DNA of 64,000 bases from Candidatus Corynebacterium gallistercoris (lineage in GTDB: Bacteria > Actinomycetota > Actinomycetes > Mycobacteriales > Mycobacteriaceae), in the NCBI GenBank assembly GCA_019114175.1, contig DXFZ01000057.1:22856-86855 (forward strand). Direction: 5' to 3'. Positions 32,869 to 43,100 of the stretch are shown one piece after another. Each line of letters starts with the position of its first letter. Position 1 is the first letter of the stretch. The translations under genes and the position numbers were made by a program. A model generated the notes under the pieces. It had not been told where the DNA came from. It made no database searches and saw only the letters and a list, made by a program, of their open reading frames with translations.

Positions 32869-33861
32869 ATGAGCATCCACTCCATCGTCGCCGCCTGGCT
32901 GCGCCACCACCCGGTCAGCGAGGTTGTGGTGGGCCTGTCCGGCGGGGCGGACTCCCTGGCGCTCGTGCATACCGCACGCTACCACGGCCTCACCGTGCAC
33001 GCGGTCGTGGTCGATCATCAACTGCAGGCCGGCTCCGCCGGCGTCGCCGCCACGGCAGCGGCCCAGGCGCGTCAGCTCGGTGCCACGGCGGAGGTCGTCG
33101 CCGTGTCACCCGCGCCAGGCGAAGGCCCCGCCCGCGAGGCGCGCTACGCCGCCCTCGGCCGGGCCGCCGCCGGGCACCCCCTGCTGGTCGCCCACACCGC
33201 CACGGATAACGCGGAATCACTGCTGCTCGGGCTGGCGCGCTCCTCCGGCCTGGACGCGCTGGCGGGCATGCCACCGGTCACCTCGGAGCACCCGGCCGTG
33301 CGCGCCGGGGCCGCGTGGGTGGGCAGGCCCCTGCTGGCAGCGACGAGGGAGCAGACGCGCCACCACTGCGCACTCGCGGGCCTGGACTTCTGGGATGACC
33401 CGCACAACGAAGACGCGCGTTTCCTGCGCAGCCGCGTGCGGACCGAGCTGATGCCGGTGGCGGAAGAAGTGCTGGGCCGTCACCTGTCAGCGAACATGGC
33501 CCGCACCGCGGACCTGCTCCGGCAGGACTCCGAGGCGCTGAACGAGTACGCCACGGGTGTGCTGCGGCGGCTGACGGCGGTGGCGTCGCCCTCAAAAAAC
33601 AGTACGCTGAGCTGCGGTGACCTCAAAGACCACCCTGCGGCGATACGGCGGCGGGTCTACCAACAATGGCTGCGCGGACGCGCCGGGGAGCTCACCAGCA
33701 CCCACCTGCACGAGATCGATGCGATGGTGGCGGACTGGAAGGGGCAAGCAGGTGTGGCGCTCCCGTGGCCTACAATGAACGGCATGCGCCGGACCCACCG
33801 GCTGGTGGTGCGGCGAATCGACGCAAAGTTGCAGTTAGACGCGATAGAACGGAAGCCTTGA
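32869..33861 (+). CDS. tilS: tRNA(Ile)-lysidine synthetase
   Basis: 330 residues. The P-loop is [15 protein letters not shown] and the substrate region [12 protein letters not shown] follows, then the [15 protein letters not shown] segment. It converts the wobble cytidine of the AUA-reading tRNA to lysidine, an essential step. Starts directly after dac and its TGA overlaps the hpt ATG by one base. Confidence 0.96.
   Translation: MSIHSIVAAWLRHHPVSEVVVGLSGGADSLALVHTARYHGLTVHAVVVDHQLQAGSAGVAATAAAQARQLGATAEVVAVSPAPGEGPAREARYAALGRAAAGHPLLVAHTATDNAESLLLGLARSSGLDALAGMPPVTSEHPAVRAGAAWVGRPLLAATREQTRHHCALAGLDFWDDPHNEDARFLRSRVRTELMPVAEEVLGRHLSANMARTADLLRQDSEALNEYATGVLRRLTAVASPSKNSTLSCGDLKDHPAAIRRRVYQQWLRGRAGELTSTHLHEIDAMVADWKGQAGVALPWPTMNGMRRTHRLVVRRIDAKLQLDAIERKP
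33581..33602 (+). repeat. Copy of the TGGCGTCGCA-N2-AAAAAACAAC motif
   Basis: Reads TGGCGTCGCC, CT, CAAAAAACAG inside tilS, encoding VASPSKNS in the weakly conserved C-terminal half of the protein. Confidence 0.45.
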
Positions 33862-34442
33862 TGCACAGCGAGAAGAACTATGATGTGCCCGCCAACCCCT
33901 ACGGCGATGACCTTGAATGCGTGCTGATCGATGAAGAAACGCTGCACGAGCGCATCCAAGAGATGGCGAAGGCCACGGCGGACCGCTTCCGCGATGAGGA
34001 AGAGGACCTGCTGCTCATCTGCGTGCTCAAGGGGGCGGTATTCTTCATTACTGACTTCGCCCGCGCCCTGGACATCCCGACCCAGCTGGAATTCATGGCC
34101 GTGAGCTCCTACGGAAACGCCTCCAGCTCCTCCGGCGTGGTGCGCATCCTCAAGGACCTGGACCGGGACATCGAGGGGCGCAACGTAGTGATCGTGGAGG
34201 ACATCATTGACTCCGGCCTCACCCTGTCCTGGCTGTGCAAGAACCTGCGGAACCGCAACCCCAAGTCCCTGTCTGTCGTCACCCTGCTGCGCAAGCCAGA
34301 GGCCGTGAAGGTGGACCTGGACCTCGATGACATCGGGTTTGATATCCCCAATGAGTTCGTGGTGGGATACGGGCTAGACTTCGCGGAACGCTACCGCGAC
34401 CTGCCCTACATCTGCGCCCTGCGGCCCAGCGTGTACTCCTAA
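33861..34442 (+). CDS. hpt: Hypoxanthine phosphoribosyltransferase
   Basis: 193 residues. The PRPP loop is [17 protein letters not shown], with the flexible-loop [14 protein letters not shown]. Salvages hypoxanthine and guanine. The ATG overlaps the tilS stop (ATGA-type coupling), fixing the start. Order tilS-hpt-ftsH is conserved widely in Gram-positive bacteria. Confidence 0.97.
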   Translation: MHSEKNYDVPANPYGDDLECVLIDEETLHERIQEMAKATADRFRDEEEDLLLICVLKGAVFFITDFARALDIPTQLEFMAVSSYGNASSSSGVVRILKDLDRDIEGRNVVIVEDIIDSGLTLSWLCKNLRNRNPKSLSVVTLLRKPEAVKVDLDLDDIGFDIPNEFVVGYGLDFAERYRDLPYICALRPSVYS

Positions 34443-34460
34443 ATTAGCCCCAAAGGAAAT

Positions 34461-36698
34461 ATGGACAAGAAGAAGGTATTGAGGATCGCCGGCATCGTCG
34501 CCGCGGTGCTCATCGTGATCTACACGTTCGGTCTGCTGACGGACTCCACCCGCGGCTATGACGAGGTCAACACCTCCGTGGCCCTAGAACAGCTGGACAA
34601 GAAGAACGTCTCCGAGGCCCAGATCAATGACCGCGAGCAACAGATCCAGCTGAAGCTCAAGGACCCCATCGAGGTCGAGGGCAAGGACGGGATCGAGCAG
34701 ATCATCGCCAAGTACCCCGCCCGGGTCTCCCCGGAGATCTTCGACGGCGTGGCCGCGGCCGACGTGGAGAAGTTCAACACCAAGGTCACCGAGGAGAGCT
34801 TCCTGGGTTCCCTGCTGATGATGATGCTGCCGCTGCTGCTCATCTTCGGCCTGCTCATGTTCATGTTCAGCCGCATGCAAGGCGGCGGGGGAATGGGCGC
34901 GTTCGGCTTCGGCAAGTCGACCGCCAAGCAGCTGAACAAGGATAACCCGGACACCACCTTTGATGACGTGGCTGGCGCGGACGAGGCCGTGGAGGAGCTG
35001 GACGAGATCCGGGACTTCCTCTCTGACCCGTCCCGCTACGAGGCCCTCGGCGCGAAAATCCCCCGCGGCGTGCTGCTGTACGGCCCGCCCGGCACCGGTA
35101 AGACGCTGCTGGCCCGCGCCGTGGCCGGTGAGGCCGGGGTGCCGTTCTTCTCCATCTCCGGCTCAGACTTCGTGGAAATGTTCGTGGGCGTGGGCGCCTC
35201 CCGTGTGCGTGACCTGTTCAAGCAGGCCAAGGAGAACAGCCCCTGCATCATCTTCGTTGACGAGATCGACGCCGTGGGCCGCCAGCGCGGCGCCGGCATG
35301 GGTGGCGGGCACGACGAGCGCGAGCAGACGCTCAACCAGCTCCTCGTGGAAATGGACGGCTTCGGTGACCGCGAGGGCGTGATCCTCATGGCCGCCACCA
35401 ACCGTCCGGACATCCTGGACCCCGCCCTGCTGCGCCCGGGACGCTTTGACCGCCAGATCCCGGTGACCAACCCGGACCTGGCTGGCCGTGAGCAGATCCT
35501 GCGTGTGCACGCCAAGGGCAAGCCGATCGCCAAGGACGTGGACCTGAAGTCCCTGGCCAAGCGCACCGCCGGCATGAGTGGCGCGGACCTGGAGAACGTG
35601 CTCAACGAGGCGGCGCTGCTCACCGCGCGCGTGGATGGCAACGTCATCACTGCCGACGCGCTGGAAGAAGCCACCGACCGCGTGGTCGGCGGCCCGCGCC
35701 GCAGCTCCACCATCATCAGCGAGCATGAAAAGAAGGTCACCGCCTACCACGAGGGCGGCCACACCCTGGCCGCCTGGGCGATGAAGGACATCGACCGGGT
35801 GTACAAGGTCACCATCCTGGCGCGCGGCCGCACCGGCGGCCACGCCATGACCGCCCCGGAAGACGACAAGGGCATGTACAACCGCTCCGAGCTCTTCGCC
35901 CGCCTCGTGTTCGCCATGGGCGGCCGGGCAGCCGAAGAGCTGGTGTTCGGCAACCCCACCACCGGCGCATCCGCTGACATTGAGATGGCCTCCAACATTG
36001 CCCGGGGCATGGTCATGGAATACGGCATGAGCCCCGCCATCGGCGCAGTGAAGTACGGCCAGGAGCAGGGAGACCCGTTCGTCGGCCGCGGCGGTGGCGG
36101 TCAGGCCCAGCCCTCCCCGGACGTGGCGGCGAAGATCGATGAGCAGGTCCGCATGCTCATGGACAAGGCACAGCAGGTCGCCTACCAGGTCCTGCGCGAG
36201 CACCGCGAGTACCTGGACCGCCTGGCGGAGAAGCTGCTGGAGAAGGAGACGCTGCGCCGGCCGGACTTGGAGGCCATCTTCGAGGGCATGACCCCGCGCG
36301 AAGTCACGGACATCTTCCCCATGCAGGACGTGGACCGGCCCAAGGACTTCCGCGAGCCAGTCAAGACCCCCGTGGAGATCGCCAAGGAGCGCGGCGAGGA
36401 GCCGCCGAAGCGCAATGACTTCTTCTCCGCCGCCCGCCGCGCCCGCATGGAGCGCCGGAAGGCAGAGCAGGAGCGCCAGCTACAGGAGGCCCGCGACGAG
36501 GAACAGCAGGAGAAGCAGGAGCGCGGCTTCCAGCTTCCCGACCATGAGAAGACCGTGGTGCTGCTACGCGGGAAGTTCCCGGAGCAGGAGTTCCCGTGGG
36601 AGACGCAGGATGACGTCGCCGAAGAAAAACCCACTGGCAAGCACGCCAAGAAGGAGTCTCCCTACGACCAGTACCCGCTAGACGAGGAAGAGAAGTGA
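34461..36698 (+). CDS. ftsH: ATP-dependent zinc metalloprotease FtsH
   Basis: 745 residues. Two N-terminal membrane helices (~8-25 and ~115-138), AAA+ domain with Walker A GPPGTGKT and Walker [12 protein letters not shown], the second-region-of-homology Arg residues ([10 protein letters not shown]), and the zinc site [12 protein letters not shown] long charged C-terminal tail (Arg/Glu-rich, ~635-745) is typical for actinobacteria. Degrades membrane proteins as a hexamer. Its stop overlaps folE by 4 bp. Confidence 0.98.
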   Translation: MDKKKVLRIAGIVAAVLIVIYTFGLLTDSTRGYDEVNTSVALEQLDKKNVSEAQINDREQQIQLKLKDPIEVEGKDGIEQIIAKYPARVSPEIFDGVAAADVEKFNTKVTEESFLGSLLMMMLPLLLIFGLLMFMFSRMQGGGGMGAFGFGKSTAKQLNKDNPDTTFDDVAGADEAVEELDEIRDFLSDPSRYEALGAKIPRGVLLYGPPGTGKTLLARAVAGEAGVPFFSISGSDFVEMFVGVGASRVRDLFKQAKENSPCIIFVDEIDAVGRQRGAGMGGGHDEREQTLNQLLVEMDGFGDREGVILMAATNRPDILDPALLRPGRFDRQIPVTNPDLAGREQILRVHAKGKPIAKDVDLKSLAKRTAGMSGADLENVLNEAALLTARVDGNVITADALEEATDRVVGGPRRSSTIISEHEKKVTAYHEGGHTLAAWAMKDIDRVYKVTILARGRTGGHAMTAPEDDKGMYNRSELFARLVFAMGGRAAEELVFGNPTTGASADIEMASNIARGMVMEYGMSPAIGAVKYGQEQGDPFVGRGGGGQAQPSPDVAAKIDEQVRMLMDKAQQVAYQVLREHREYLDRLAEKLLEKETLRRPDLEAIFEGMTPREVTDIFPMQDVDRPKDFREPVKTPVEIAKERGEEPPKRNDFFSAARRARMERRKAEQERQLQEARDEEQQEKQERGFQLPDHEKTVVLLRGKFPEQEFPWETQDDVAEEKPTGKHAKKESPYDQYPLDEEEK

Positions 36699-37267
36699 CC
36701 CAGTTTGACCAAGCCCGCGCGGAAGCAGCGATCCGCGAACTGCTGATCGCCATCGGCGAGGACCCGGACCGCGAAGGCCTGCAGGAAACGCCGGCGCGCG
36801 TGGCCCGGGCCTACCGGGAGGCCTGCTCCGGGCTGTACGAAGACCCCACCGAGGTGCTGAAGAAGACCTTCAGCGAAGACCACCGGGAACTGGTGCTGGT
36901 GCGGGACATCACGTTTTACTCCATGTGCGAACACCACCTGGTGCCGTTCTTCGGCAAGGCGCACATCGGCTACATCCCCGGCGAATCCGGGAAGGTGACG
37001 GGCCTGTCCAAGCTGGCGCGGCTCATCGACGGGCTGGCGAAGCGGCCGCAGGTGCAGGAGCGGCTCACCAGCCAGGTGGCCGACGCGCTGGTGGATCGGC
37101 TGGACCCGGCGGCCGTGGTGGTCGTCATCGAGGCGGAGCACCTGTGCATGGCGATGCGGGGCATCCGCAAGCCGGGGGCCTCTACCGTGACCTCCGCGGT
37201 GCGGGGGCTGTTCCAGACGAACGCCAGCTCCCGGGCGGAGGCCATGAGCCTCATCAGGGGACACTAA
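36695..37267 (+). CDS. folE: GTP cyclohydrolase I
   Basis: 190 residues, first enzyme of tetrahydrofolate synthesis. Zinc/active site [20 protein letters not shown] and the [14 protein letters not shown] segment are intact. GTG start ([10 protein letters not shown]). Stop TAA overlaps the ATG of folP by one base, so ftsH, folE, folP, folB and folK are translationally coupled. Confidence 0.98.
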   Translation: MTQFDQARAEAAIRELLIAIGEDPDREGLQETPARVARAYREACSGLYEDPTEVLKKTFSEDHRELVLVRDITFYSMCEHHLVPFFGKAHIGYIPGESGKVTGLSKLARLIDGLAKRPQVQERLTSQVADALVDRLDPAAVVVVIEAEHLCMAMRGIRKPGASTVTSAVRGLFQTNASSRAEAMSLIRGH

Positions 37268-38064
37268 TGACCAAGGTCATGGGGATCCTCAACGTCACGG
37301 AAGACTCGTTCTCCGATGGCGGGAGCAACCCGACCACGGCCATAGCGGTGGAGAACGCGAAGGCGATGGTGGCCGCGGGGGCGGACATCATTGACGTGGG
37401 CGGGGAATCCACCCGGCCAGGGGCGGTGCGGGTGGATGCCGGGGTGGAGGCGGCGCGGGTGGCCCCAGTTATCGCGGCGCTGGCTGCGGAGGGCATTCCC
37501 ACCAGTGTTGACACGATGCGGGCGTCTACGGCGGAGGCGGCGCTCACGGCCGGTGCCACGTATGTCAACGATGTCTCCGGCGGGCTGGCGGACCCGGACA
37601 TGCTGGCGGTCTGCGCGGACTTTCGCGCCCCCGCGATCCTCATGCACTGGAACCGCGGCGAATCCTTCGGCGCGGAAGGGCGGGCGGACCACGGCGAGGA
37701 CATCGTGGAGCACGTGGCCGAGTGGCTGGCCGAGCGCGCGGAGGCGGCCCACGCGGCGGGCGTGCGGGAGGTCATCCTGGACCCCGGCATCGGGTTTGCC
37801 AAGTCCGCGGAGGATAACTGGGCGCTGCTGGGCGGAATGGACCGGCTGACTTCGCAGGGGTACCCGCTGCTCATCGGCGCCAGCCGGAAGCGATTCCTGG
37901 CCGCGCTGAACCCCAACACCGTTGATGAGGCCACCGCGGCGGTCTCCACTTTGGCCGCGGCGGGTGGCGCGTGGGCCGTGCGGGTGCATAAGGTGGCACC
38001 ATCGAGGGCCGCCGTGGACGTGGCGGCTCAGTGGACCGCGCACAGGAGGAGAGCCCATGGCTGA
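37267..38064 (+). CDS. folP: Dihydropteroate synthase
   Basis: 265 residues, TIM barrel. Motifs are GILNVTEDSFSDGG (pterin/phosphate loop), DIIDVGGESTRPGA and DPGIGFAKS. Target of sulfonamides. A longer in-frame reading inside folE is not used because the ATG at 37267 begins the conserved [11 protein letters not shown] strand. It overlaps folB by 8 bp. Confidence 0.97.
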   Translation: MTKVMGILNVTEDSFSDGGSNPTTAIAVENAKAMVAAGADIIDVGGESTRPGAVRVDAGVEAARVAPVIAALAAEGIPTSVDTMRASTAEAALTAGATYVNDVSGGLADPDMLAVCADFRAPAILMHWNRGESFGAEGRADHGEDIVEHVAEWLAERAEAAHAAGVREVILDPGIGFAKSAEDNWALLGGMDRLTSQGYPLLIGASRKRFLAALNPNTVDEATAAVSTLAAAGGAWAVRVHKVAPSRAAVDVAAQWTAHRRRAHG

Positions 38065-38419
38065 CAGGATCGAGCTAATGGGGGTGGAGGCCTTTGGCCA
38101 CCACGGTGTCTTCACGGCGGAGAAGGACACGGGCCAGAAGTTCGTGGTGGACATGGTGCTGTGGACGGACTTCGCGGCGGCTGCGGCCAGCGATAACCTC
38201 GCGGACACCATCAACTATGTGGAACTGGCGGACATCGCCGTGGAGGTTATTCAGGGCCCCAGCTTTGACCTCATTGAAAAGGTCGCCAGCACCATCGCGG
38301 ATCGTGTGAAAGAGAAGCAGGGTGTGTACGCCGTGGAGGTCACGGTCCATAAGCCGCAGGCCCCGATTGACTATCCCTTCGCTGACGTGCGGGTGGTGGC
38401 GCGGAGGTCCAACCGGTGA
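38057..38419 (+). CDS. folB: Dihydroneopterin aldolase
   Basis: 120 residues, small T-fold enzyme: MADRIELMGVEAFGHHGVF start, NYVELADIAVEVIQG with the catalytic region, and the VTVHKPQAPIDYPFADVRV end. ATG is preceded by GGAGGAGA. Overlaps folP (8 bp) and folK (4 bp). Confidence 0.97.
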   Translation: MADRIELMGVEAFGHHGVFTAEKDTGQKFVVDMVLWTDFAAAAASDNLADTINYVELADIAVEVIQGPSFDLIEKVASTIADRVKEKQGVYAVEVTVHKPQAPIDYPFADVRVVARRSNR

Positions 38420-38931
38420 TTGCGTATCTGGGGCTCGGCAGCAACGTCTCCGGTGACGTGGACTCCCCGGAGGCCCAGATCATGCGCGCCTGCGAGATGC
38501 TGGAGATGCACCCGGCCATCACCATCACCGCCCGCTCCCGGGTGTTCCGCACGCCGCCGTGGGGCGGGGTGGAGCAATCCGAGTTCCGCAATGCGGTGAT
38601 CGCCGTGGACACGAGCCTGTCCCCGCTGGCGCTGCTGCATCACTGTCAGTTTGTGGAGGCGTACGGCAACCGCACCCGCGAGGTCCGGTGGGGTCCGCGC
38701 ACCATCGATGTGGATGTTTTATTTTGCAGCGACGGCCCCGTGGAGATCTCCTCCAACAATCAATGGGGTTTCGAGCTTGTGCTGCCACACCCGTACGCCC
38801 ACGAGCGTGGATTCGTGTTGCTGCCGTGGTTGGACATCGCGCCGGATGTGACCCTGCGGGGGCGAAGCATCGCTGACTGGGCGGCCGAGTTGGACGCGGA
38901 GGAGACCGCGGGGATCGAGCCGGTGTCATGA
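38416..38931 (+). CDS. folK: HPPK, hydroxymethyl-dihydropterin pyrophosphokinase
   Basis: 171 residues with a GTG start (MIAYLGLGSNVSGD). Signature RWGPRTIDVDVLF is complete. Completes the folE-folP-folB-folK set in the window. The last codons overlap the next gene by 4 bp. Confidence 0.96.
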   Translation: MIAYLGLGSNVSGDVDSPEAQIMRACEMLEMHPAITITARSRVFRTPPWGGVEQSEFRNAVIAVDTSLSPLALLHHCQFVEAYGNRTREVRWGPRTIDVDVLFCSDGPVEISSNNQWGFELVLPHPYAHERGFVLLPWLDIAPDVTLRGRSIADWAAELDAEETAGIEPVS

Positions 38932-39386
38932 AGAAGGTAGACGTGCGGGCGCTGCTGCTGGCCGGGGTGGCCGCGGGGCTCATCGCGTGGGTGACCGCGC
39001 TGGGCTTCTATGGGGATTTCCCGCCGATCAAGCCCATCGCCTCCACCCTGCTGTGGATCTTCGCCGCCGTGTGCGCGGTGGCCGGATACGTCATCCGGCG
39101 GCGCATCGCCGGAGGCGAGGTGGGGATGGATACCTCGCAGCTCAACCCGGTGGTGGTCGCGCAGTGGCTGATCCTAGGCCAGGCCGTGGCGTGGATCGGC
39201 GCGGTGCTGGCGGGGGTTTATGTGGGCATCGGGGCGTACGTACTGCCGCACGCGGGGGACCTGGTGGCCGCGGAGCAGGACGTTCCGGGCGTGATCGCCG
39301 GGGCCTTGGGAGCCGTGGCGGCGGCTGTGGCAGGGGTGTGGCTGGAACGCGGATGCGAGGCACCCCCGCCAAATGCCGCGATGTAG
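38928..39386 (+). CDS. DUF3180 family membrane protein
   Basis: 152 residues with four hydrophobic helices (residues ~6-26, ~35-52, ~75-95, ~112-130). The N-terminus ALLLAGVAAGLIAWV and the overall layout match the actinobacterial DUF3180 family, which regularly follows folK. No functional motif; role unknown, possibly envelope-linked. Confidence 0.87.
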   Translation: MKKVDVRALLLAGVAAGLIAWVTALGFYGDFPPIKPIASTLLWIFAAVCAVAGYVIRRRIAGGEVGMDTSQLNPVVVAQWLILGQAVAWIGAVLAGVYVGIGAYVLPHAGDLVAAEQDVPGVIAGALGAVAAAVAGVWLERGCEAPPPNAAM

Positions 39387-39433
39387 TGGGTTGTGCCACG
39401 GATTCCGGGCGATAGTTGGGTAGGGTTGAACGC

Positions 39434-40180
39434 ATGAGTTTCCACGAGCAGCCGAGTTCCCGTTCCCGCAGTGGATCCGAAGGGTCGATGGGCCGAATCC
39501 TCATGTTCGCCCTCTTCGCCCTCGCGCTGGTAGCCAGCGTGCTGATGCTGTTTGTGGATTCAGAGGTGTGGTCCAAGGTGGCGGTCATCGCCGCGCTGTG
39601 GGCCGCCTTCATCGGTGCAGTGCTGGTGACGCGCTACTCCGGGGCCCTGAAGGCGGAGCGGGAGCGCGTGCGCCAGATCGATGGCGAGCACCGCGCGGAG
39701 CTGGAGCGGGAAAAGTCCCAGTTCATGCAGCGGGAAGCCACGCTGGAATCTGACTATAATAAGCGCCTCCAGGCTGCCCGCGACGAGCACCTCGACCAGC
39801 TGCGGGCTGAGCTGGCGCAGATGCGCCGCCAGCTCGCGGAGCTGTCCGGCCGGGACCTGGGTGAGGAAGACCAGCGTGCAGTGCGCGCCCGAGCGGAGCG
39901 CATCCGCGAGCTGGAGAATGCCGCGAAACCGGCACAGCAGCCAGCCCAGCAGCCAGCCCACGGCAAGCACGAGTCCCGTCCGCAGTTCAGCACGGGCAGC
40001 TTCCATACCGTGCAGTGGACCGGCCAGGACTCCCAGGAGACCTCCCAGCTGCCACTCATCGTGGACACCACCGCCATGGACGCCCCGGCCGAGGAGCCGA
40101 AGCGCGGCCGTCGCCGCGCCGATGAGTCCAGCGAGGGGCTGACCGTGGCAGAACTGATGAAGCGCTTCAAGAGTGAATAA
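39434..40180 (+). CDS. Membrane-anchored coiled-coil protein
   Basis: 248 residues. A pair of hydrophobic helices (IMLFVLFALALVAS-type at ~18-38 and ~50-65) leads to a charged coiled coil (~75-155, with heptad-like ERERVRQIDGEHRAELEREK) and a Gln/Pro-rich then basic C-terminus (GRRRADESSEG). Conserved in corynebacteria between folK and panC but without known function. The ATG at 39434 is preferred over an upstream in-frame GTG at 39416. Overlaps the next gene by 8 bp. Confidence 0.85.
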   Translation: MSFHEQPSSRSRSGSEGSMGRILMFALFALALVASVLMLFVDSEVWSKVAVIAALWAAFIGAVLVTRYSGALKAERERVRQIDGEHRAELEREKSQFMQREATLESDYNKRLQAARDEHLDQLRAELAQMRRQLAELSGRDLGEEDQRAVRARAERIRELENAAKPAQQPAQQPAHGKHESRPQFSTGSFHTVQWTGQDSQETSQLPLIVDTTAMDAPAEEPKRGRRRADESSEGLTVAELMKRFKSE

Positions 40181-41036
40181 TCTGACCGTTGGCGTCATCT
40201 CCGCTGGGGCGGTGGGGCTGGCGGTGGCCGAAGCCTTTGGCCGCGCCGGGCACAACGTATCCGCCGTGTATGCCCATTCGGCGGGGAGTGCGGAGGTGGC
40301 GTCGCAACGAATAACAACAGTGACCCGTGACCTGGCCGAAGCTGCCGCGGCGCCCCTGGTGATCCTCGCCGTGCCGGACCCGGTGCTGCCGGAGGTGGCC
40401 GAGCAGGTCGCGGAGCACGCGCGGCCCGGGCAGATTGTGGCGCACACGTCTGGGGCGAACGGGTGCGCGGTGCTGCAGCCGGTGACGGACACCGGGGCGC
40501 TGCCGCTGGCGCTGCACCCGGCGATGACGTTCACGGCAACCAGCGAGGACACCGACCGGCTGCGCGGCTGCGCCTGGGGTGTCACGGCGGACTCAGACCA
40601 GGGGATGGCCGTGGCGGAGGTGCTGGTCAACAGCATCGGCGGGGTCGCGGTGCCGGTGCCAGAGGACAAGCGCCCCGCCTACCACGCGGCGATGGCGCAC
40701 GCGGCAAACCACCTGGTTACGCTGCTCTCCGACGCGCAACGGATGATGGACCACGTGCTCGCCACCAACCTGCCGGCACACAACCCGTACAGCGCCGCGC
40801 TGCTGCGCAACCTGGCCCACGCCGCGGTGGATAACGCGCTGGAGCTGCGCATGGATGGCCTCACTGGCCCGGTGGCGCGCGACGATGCCCCCGCGGTGCT
40901 GCGCCACCTGGCCGCGCTGGAGGACCTGGGCGTGGACCCGGCCCCGTACCGGCAGATGGCGGAGCGCACCGCGCAGCTGCGGCACGCGATAGAGGTGGAG
41001 CGGGTGCTGGCTACTAAACTGGGCGGCTATGAGTAA
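40173..41036 (+). CDS. Rossmann-fold / DUF2520 protein
   Basis: 287 residues, GTG start. An NAD(P)-binding N-terminal domain (GVISAGAVGLAVAEAFGRAGH) is joined to a helical DUF2520 domain (KRPAYHAAMAHAANHLVTLL). Such proteins resemble ketopantoate or pyrroline-carboxylate reductases, and the location just before panC hints at pantothenate synthesis (perhaps a PanE-like step), but this is inference. Overlaps panC by 8 bp. Confidence 0.88.
   Translation: MNNLTVGVISAGAVGLAVAEAFGRAGHNVSAVYAHSAGSAEVASQRITTVTRDLAEAAAAPLVILAVPDPVLPEVAEQVAEHARPGQIVAHTSGANGCAVLQPVTDTGALPLALHPAMTFTATSEDTDRLRGCAWGVTADSDQGMAVAEVLVNSIGGVAVPVPEDKRPAYHAAMAHAANHLVTLLSDAQRMMDHVLATNLPAHNPYSAALLRNLAHAAVDNALELRMDGLTGPVARDDAPAVLRHLAALEDLGVDPAPYRQMAERTAQLRHAIEVERVLATKLGGYE
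40297..40318 (+). repeat. Copy of the TGGCGTCGCA-N2-AAAAAACAAC motif
   Basis: Reads TGGCGTCGCA, AC, GAATAACAAC inside the DUF2520 gene, encoding VASQRITT after the Rossmann nucleotide loop. Confidence 0.5.
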
Positions 41037-41913
41037 CAAGTTCCAGCCGGGGGCGGCGAAGGTATACACGGAGATCGAAGAAATCGGCCAGCTCACCCGT
41101 GCTTTTCGCAAGGTGGGTAAGCCGGTGGTGTTGGTGCCCACGATGGGTGCGCTGCACGAGGGGCACCTGGCGCTGGTGCGGGCGGCTCAGGATATCCCGG
41201 GCGCCGTGGTGATCGTGAGCATCTTCGTCAACCCGCTGCAGTTCGCGGAGGGCGAGGACCTGGATGCGTACCCGCGCACGCTGGATGCGGACGTGGAGAA
41301 GCTCCGCGCCGCCGGGGTAGACGCTGTGTTTGCCCCCACGGCGCGGGAGATGTACCCCAACGGCCCGCGCACCACGGTTCACCCCGGCCCGGCGGGCGTA
41401 ATCCTGGAGGGCGCGCACCGGCCAACGCACTTCGCCGGTGTGCTGACCGTGGTGAACAAGCTGTTCGCGATCACCAACTGTGACCACGCCTTCTTCGGGG
41501 AGAAGGACTACCAGCAGCTGCTGCTCATCCAGCAGATGGTGACGGACCTGAACATGGGCGTGCAGATTCACGGCGTGCCGATCGTGCGGGAGGCAGATGG
41601 GCTCGCCAAATCATCCCGCAACATCTACTTGAGCGACGATGAGCGGGAGCTGGCCCTGACCTTGTCCGCGGCGCTGACCGCGGGGGCGTTCGTCGCGGAC
41701 AAGGGTGCGGAGGCCGTGGTTGCCGCGGCTCGTGAGATCCTGGATGACGCGCCGATCGCGGTGGATTACTTGGAGCTGCGCGGATCGGACCTGGGCGAGC
41801 CGAAGGAGGGCGATTCCCGCCTGCTGGTCGCCGCCCGGGTCGGGACCACGCGGCTCATCGACAACGTGGGCGTGCCGCTGGGACTCGGCTTTAAAGGTCT
41901 AGATCAGGAGTGA
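41029..41913 (+). CDS. panC: Pantothenate synthetase
   Basis: 294 residues. Nucleotide site PTMGALHEGHLALVRAA, then IFVNPLQFAEGEDLDAYPR and the KDYQQLLLIQQMV and SSRNIYLS segments. Joins pantoate and beta-alanine. The partner panD lies 8 kb downstream, with unrelated genes in between. The 3' end overlaps the convergent HNH gene by 23 bp. Confidence 0.97.
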   Translation: MSNKFQPGAAKVYTEIEEIGQLTRAFRKVGKPVVLVPTMGALHEGHLALVRAAQDIPGAVVIVSIFVNPLQFAEGEDLDAYPRTLDADVEKLRAAGVDAVFAPTAREMYPNGPRTTVHPGPAGVILEGAHRPTHFAGVLTVVNKLFAITNCDHAFFGEKDYQQLLLIQQMVTDLNMGVQIHGVPIVREADGLAKSSRNIYLSDDERELALTLSAALTAGAFVADKGAEAVVAAAREILDDAPIAVDYLELRGSDLGEPKEGDSRLLVAARVGTTRLIDNVGVPLGLGFKGLDQE

Positions 41914-42946
41914 TCACCCCGTTCGCGTAGGTCGTGAACGTTTCGCCGTGGCGGTTGGTCCAGTGGATGGTCCAGCCGCCATCCGGCGTTTCGGCGTGCC
42001 ACAGCCCGTTGGTTTTCAGGTTGTGGTGCGTGCGGCACAGGCACTGGAGGTTGCGCACGTCGGTGGGGCCGCCGCGGGCGGGGTCCTCGTGGTTGTAGGG
42101 TTCGATGTGGTCTTTGTCGCACAGCGTCGCCGGGACTTCGCAGCCCATGAAGCGGCAGGTGCCGTCCCGCCCGGCAACGTAGGCACGCTGCGCGGCGGTG
42201 GGGGAGTAGCGGTCCACCGGCTCCGGTGCCTGCACGTCACTGACCGTGGCGGCGTGCGTCTGGTACCACTCCGCCGCCTCCCGGCTAATGGTGCCGACAC
42301 CCGGGATGAACCCCGGCCCGCCTTCCATCCGGTAGACGTGCACGTGCACAACCGTCTGTTCGGCCTGCCCACCCAGCCGATGCGCGATCGCCTCCATCCG
42401 CGCCTCCGGTAGCTCCTGGCCGGTCGCCTTCGCAATCTTCTTCGCGGCCTTCGTGATGGATTCCCACAGCATCTGGGAAAGCCCGGCCGGCATGGTGAGC
42501 CGCCAGGTGTTCCCGTCCTTGGTGGCCTTCTTCGCCGCATCGCGCCTTCCTTCGGCCGCGGCGAAGATGTCCGGCAGCTCGTGGGCGATCATCCGCTCCA
42601 GATGGTTCTTGACCTCGGACACCGCCGGCGGCGCCCCCGATCTGCTCGCCAGCAGGTCCAGCATGTGGTCCTCGAGGAATGCGTCGGGCACGCCGTCAAA
42701 CGTGTGGCCTGCCCGCCAGATCGCATCCAGGTGCCGCACGCCGATTGTAGGGTGCTCAAACACCTCCTCCCACAGGGTCGGCATGCGCGTGATGATCTGC
42801 GCCGCGTGCGCGAACACCGCGGCATCGCGCCTGCCCGCCCGCCGCAGCGATTGAATGCGGCTGACACACGGATCGTCCACAACGCTGAGGGCAAACAGCA
42901 GCTCCACCTTGTTGCACGTCACCGCCAGGTCTTCCGGAATGGTCAT
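41891..42946 (-). CDS. DUF222/HNH endonuclease-domain protein
   Basis: About 351 residues. N-terminal helical DUF222-like region (1-~230) and a C-terminal HNH motif (CDKDHIEPYNHEDPARGG, NLQCLCRTHHNLKTNG). Start chosen at MTIPEDL because of the AAGGGGGA ribosome site. These proteins are numerous in actinobacteria, often near mobile DNA, and also occur singly. Nuclease function is inferred from the motif only. Overlaps panC by 23 bp. Confidence 0.85.
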   Translation of the reverse strand: MTIPEDLAVTCNKVELLFALSVVDDPCVSRIQSLRRAGRRDAAVFAHAAQIITRMPTLWEEVFEHPTIGVRHLDAIWRAGHTFDGVPDAFLEDHMLDLLASRSGAPPAVSEVKNHLERMIAHELPDIFAAAEGRRDAAKKATKDGNTWRLTMPAGLSQMLWESITKAAKKIAKATGQELPEARMEAIAHRLGGQAEQTVVHVHVYRMEGGPGFIPGVGTISREAAEWYQTHAATVSDVQAPEPVDRYSPTAAQRAYVAGRDGTCRFMGCEVPATLCDKDHIEPYNHEDPARGGPTDVRNLQCLCRTHHNLKTNGLWHAETPDGGWTIHWTNRHGETFTTYANGVITPDLDL

Positions 42947-43100
42947 GGGATCCCCCTTCATCGCTTGGTGTGACCATTGCCGAAAACTATAAACAGCCAT
43001 GCGGACAATACCCCCCGCTCATTACCTCAATAATTCGAACATTGCAGGTCACGATAATTTTATTGCGACGGTACACCACCCCCGCCCTCCTTTTGGTTTG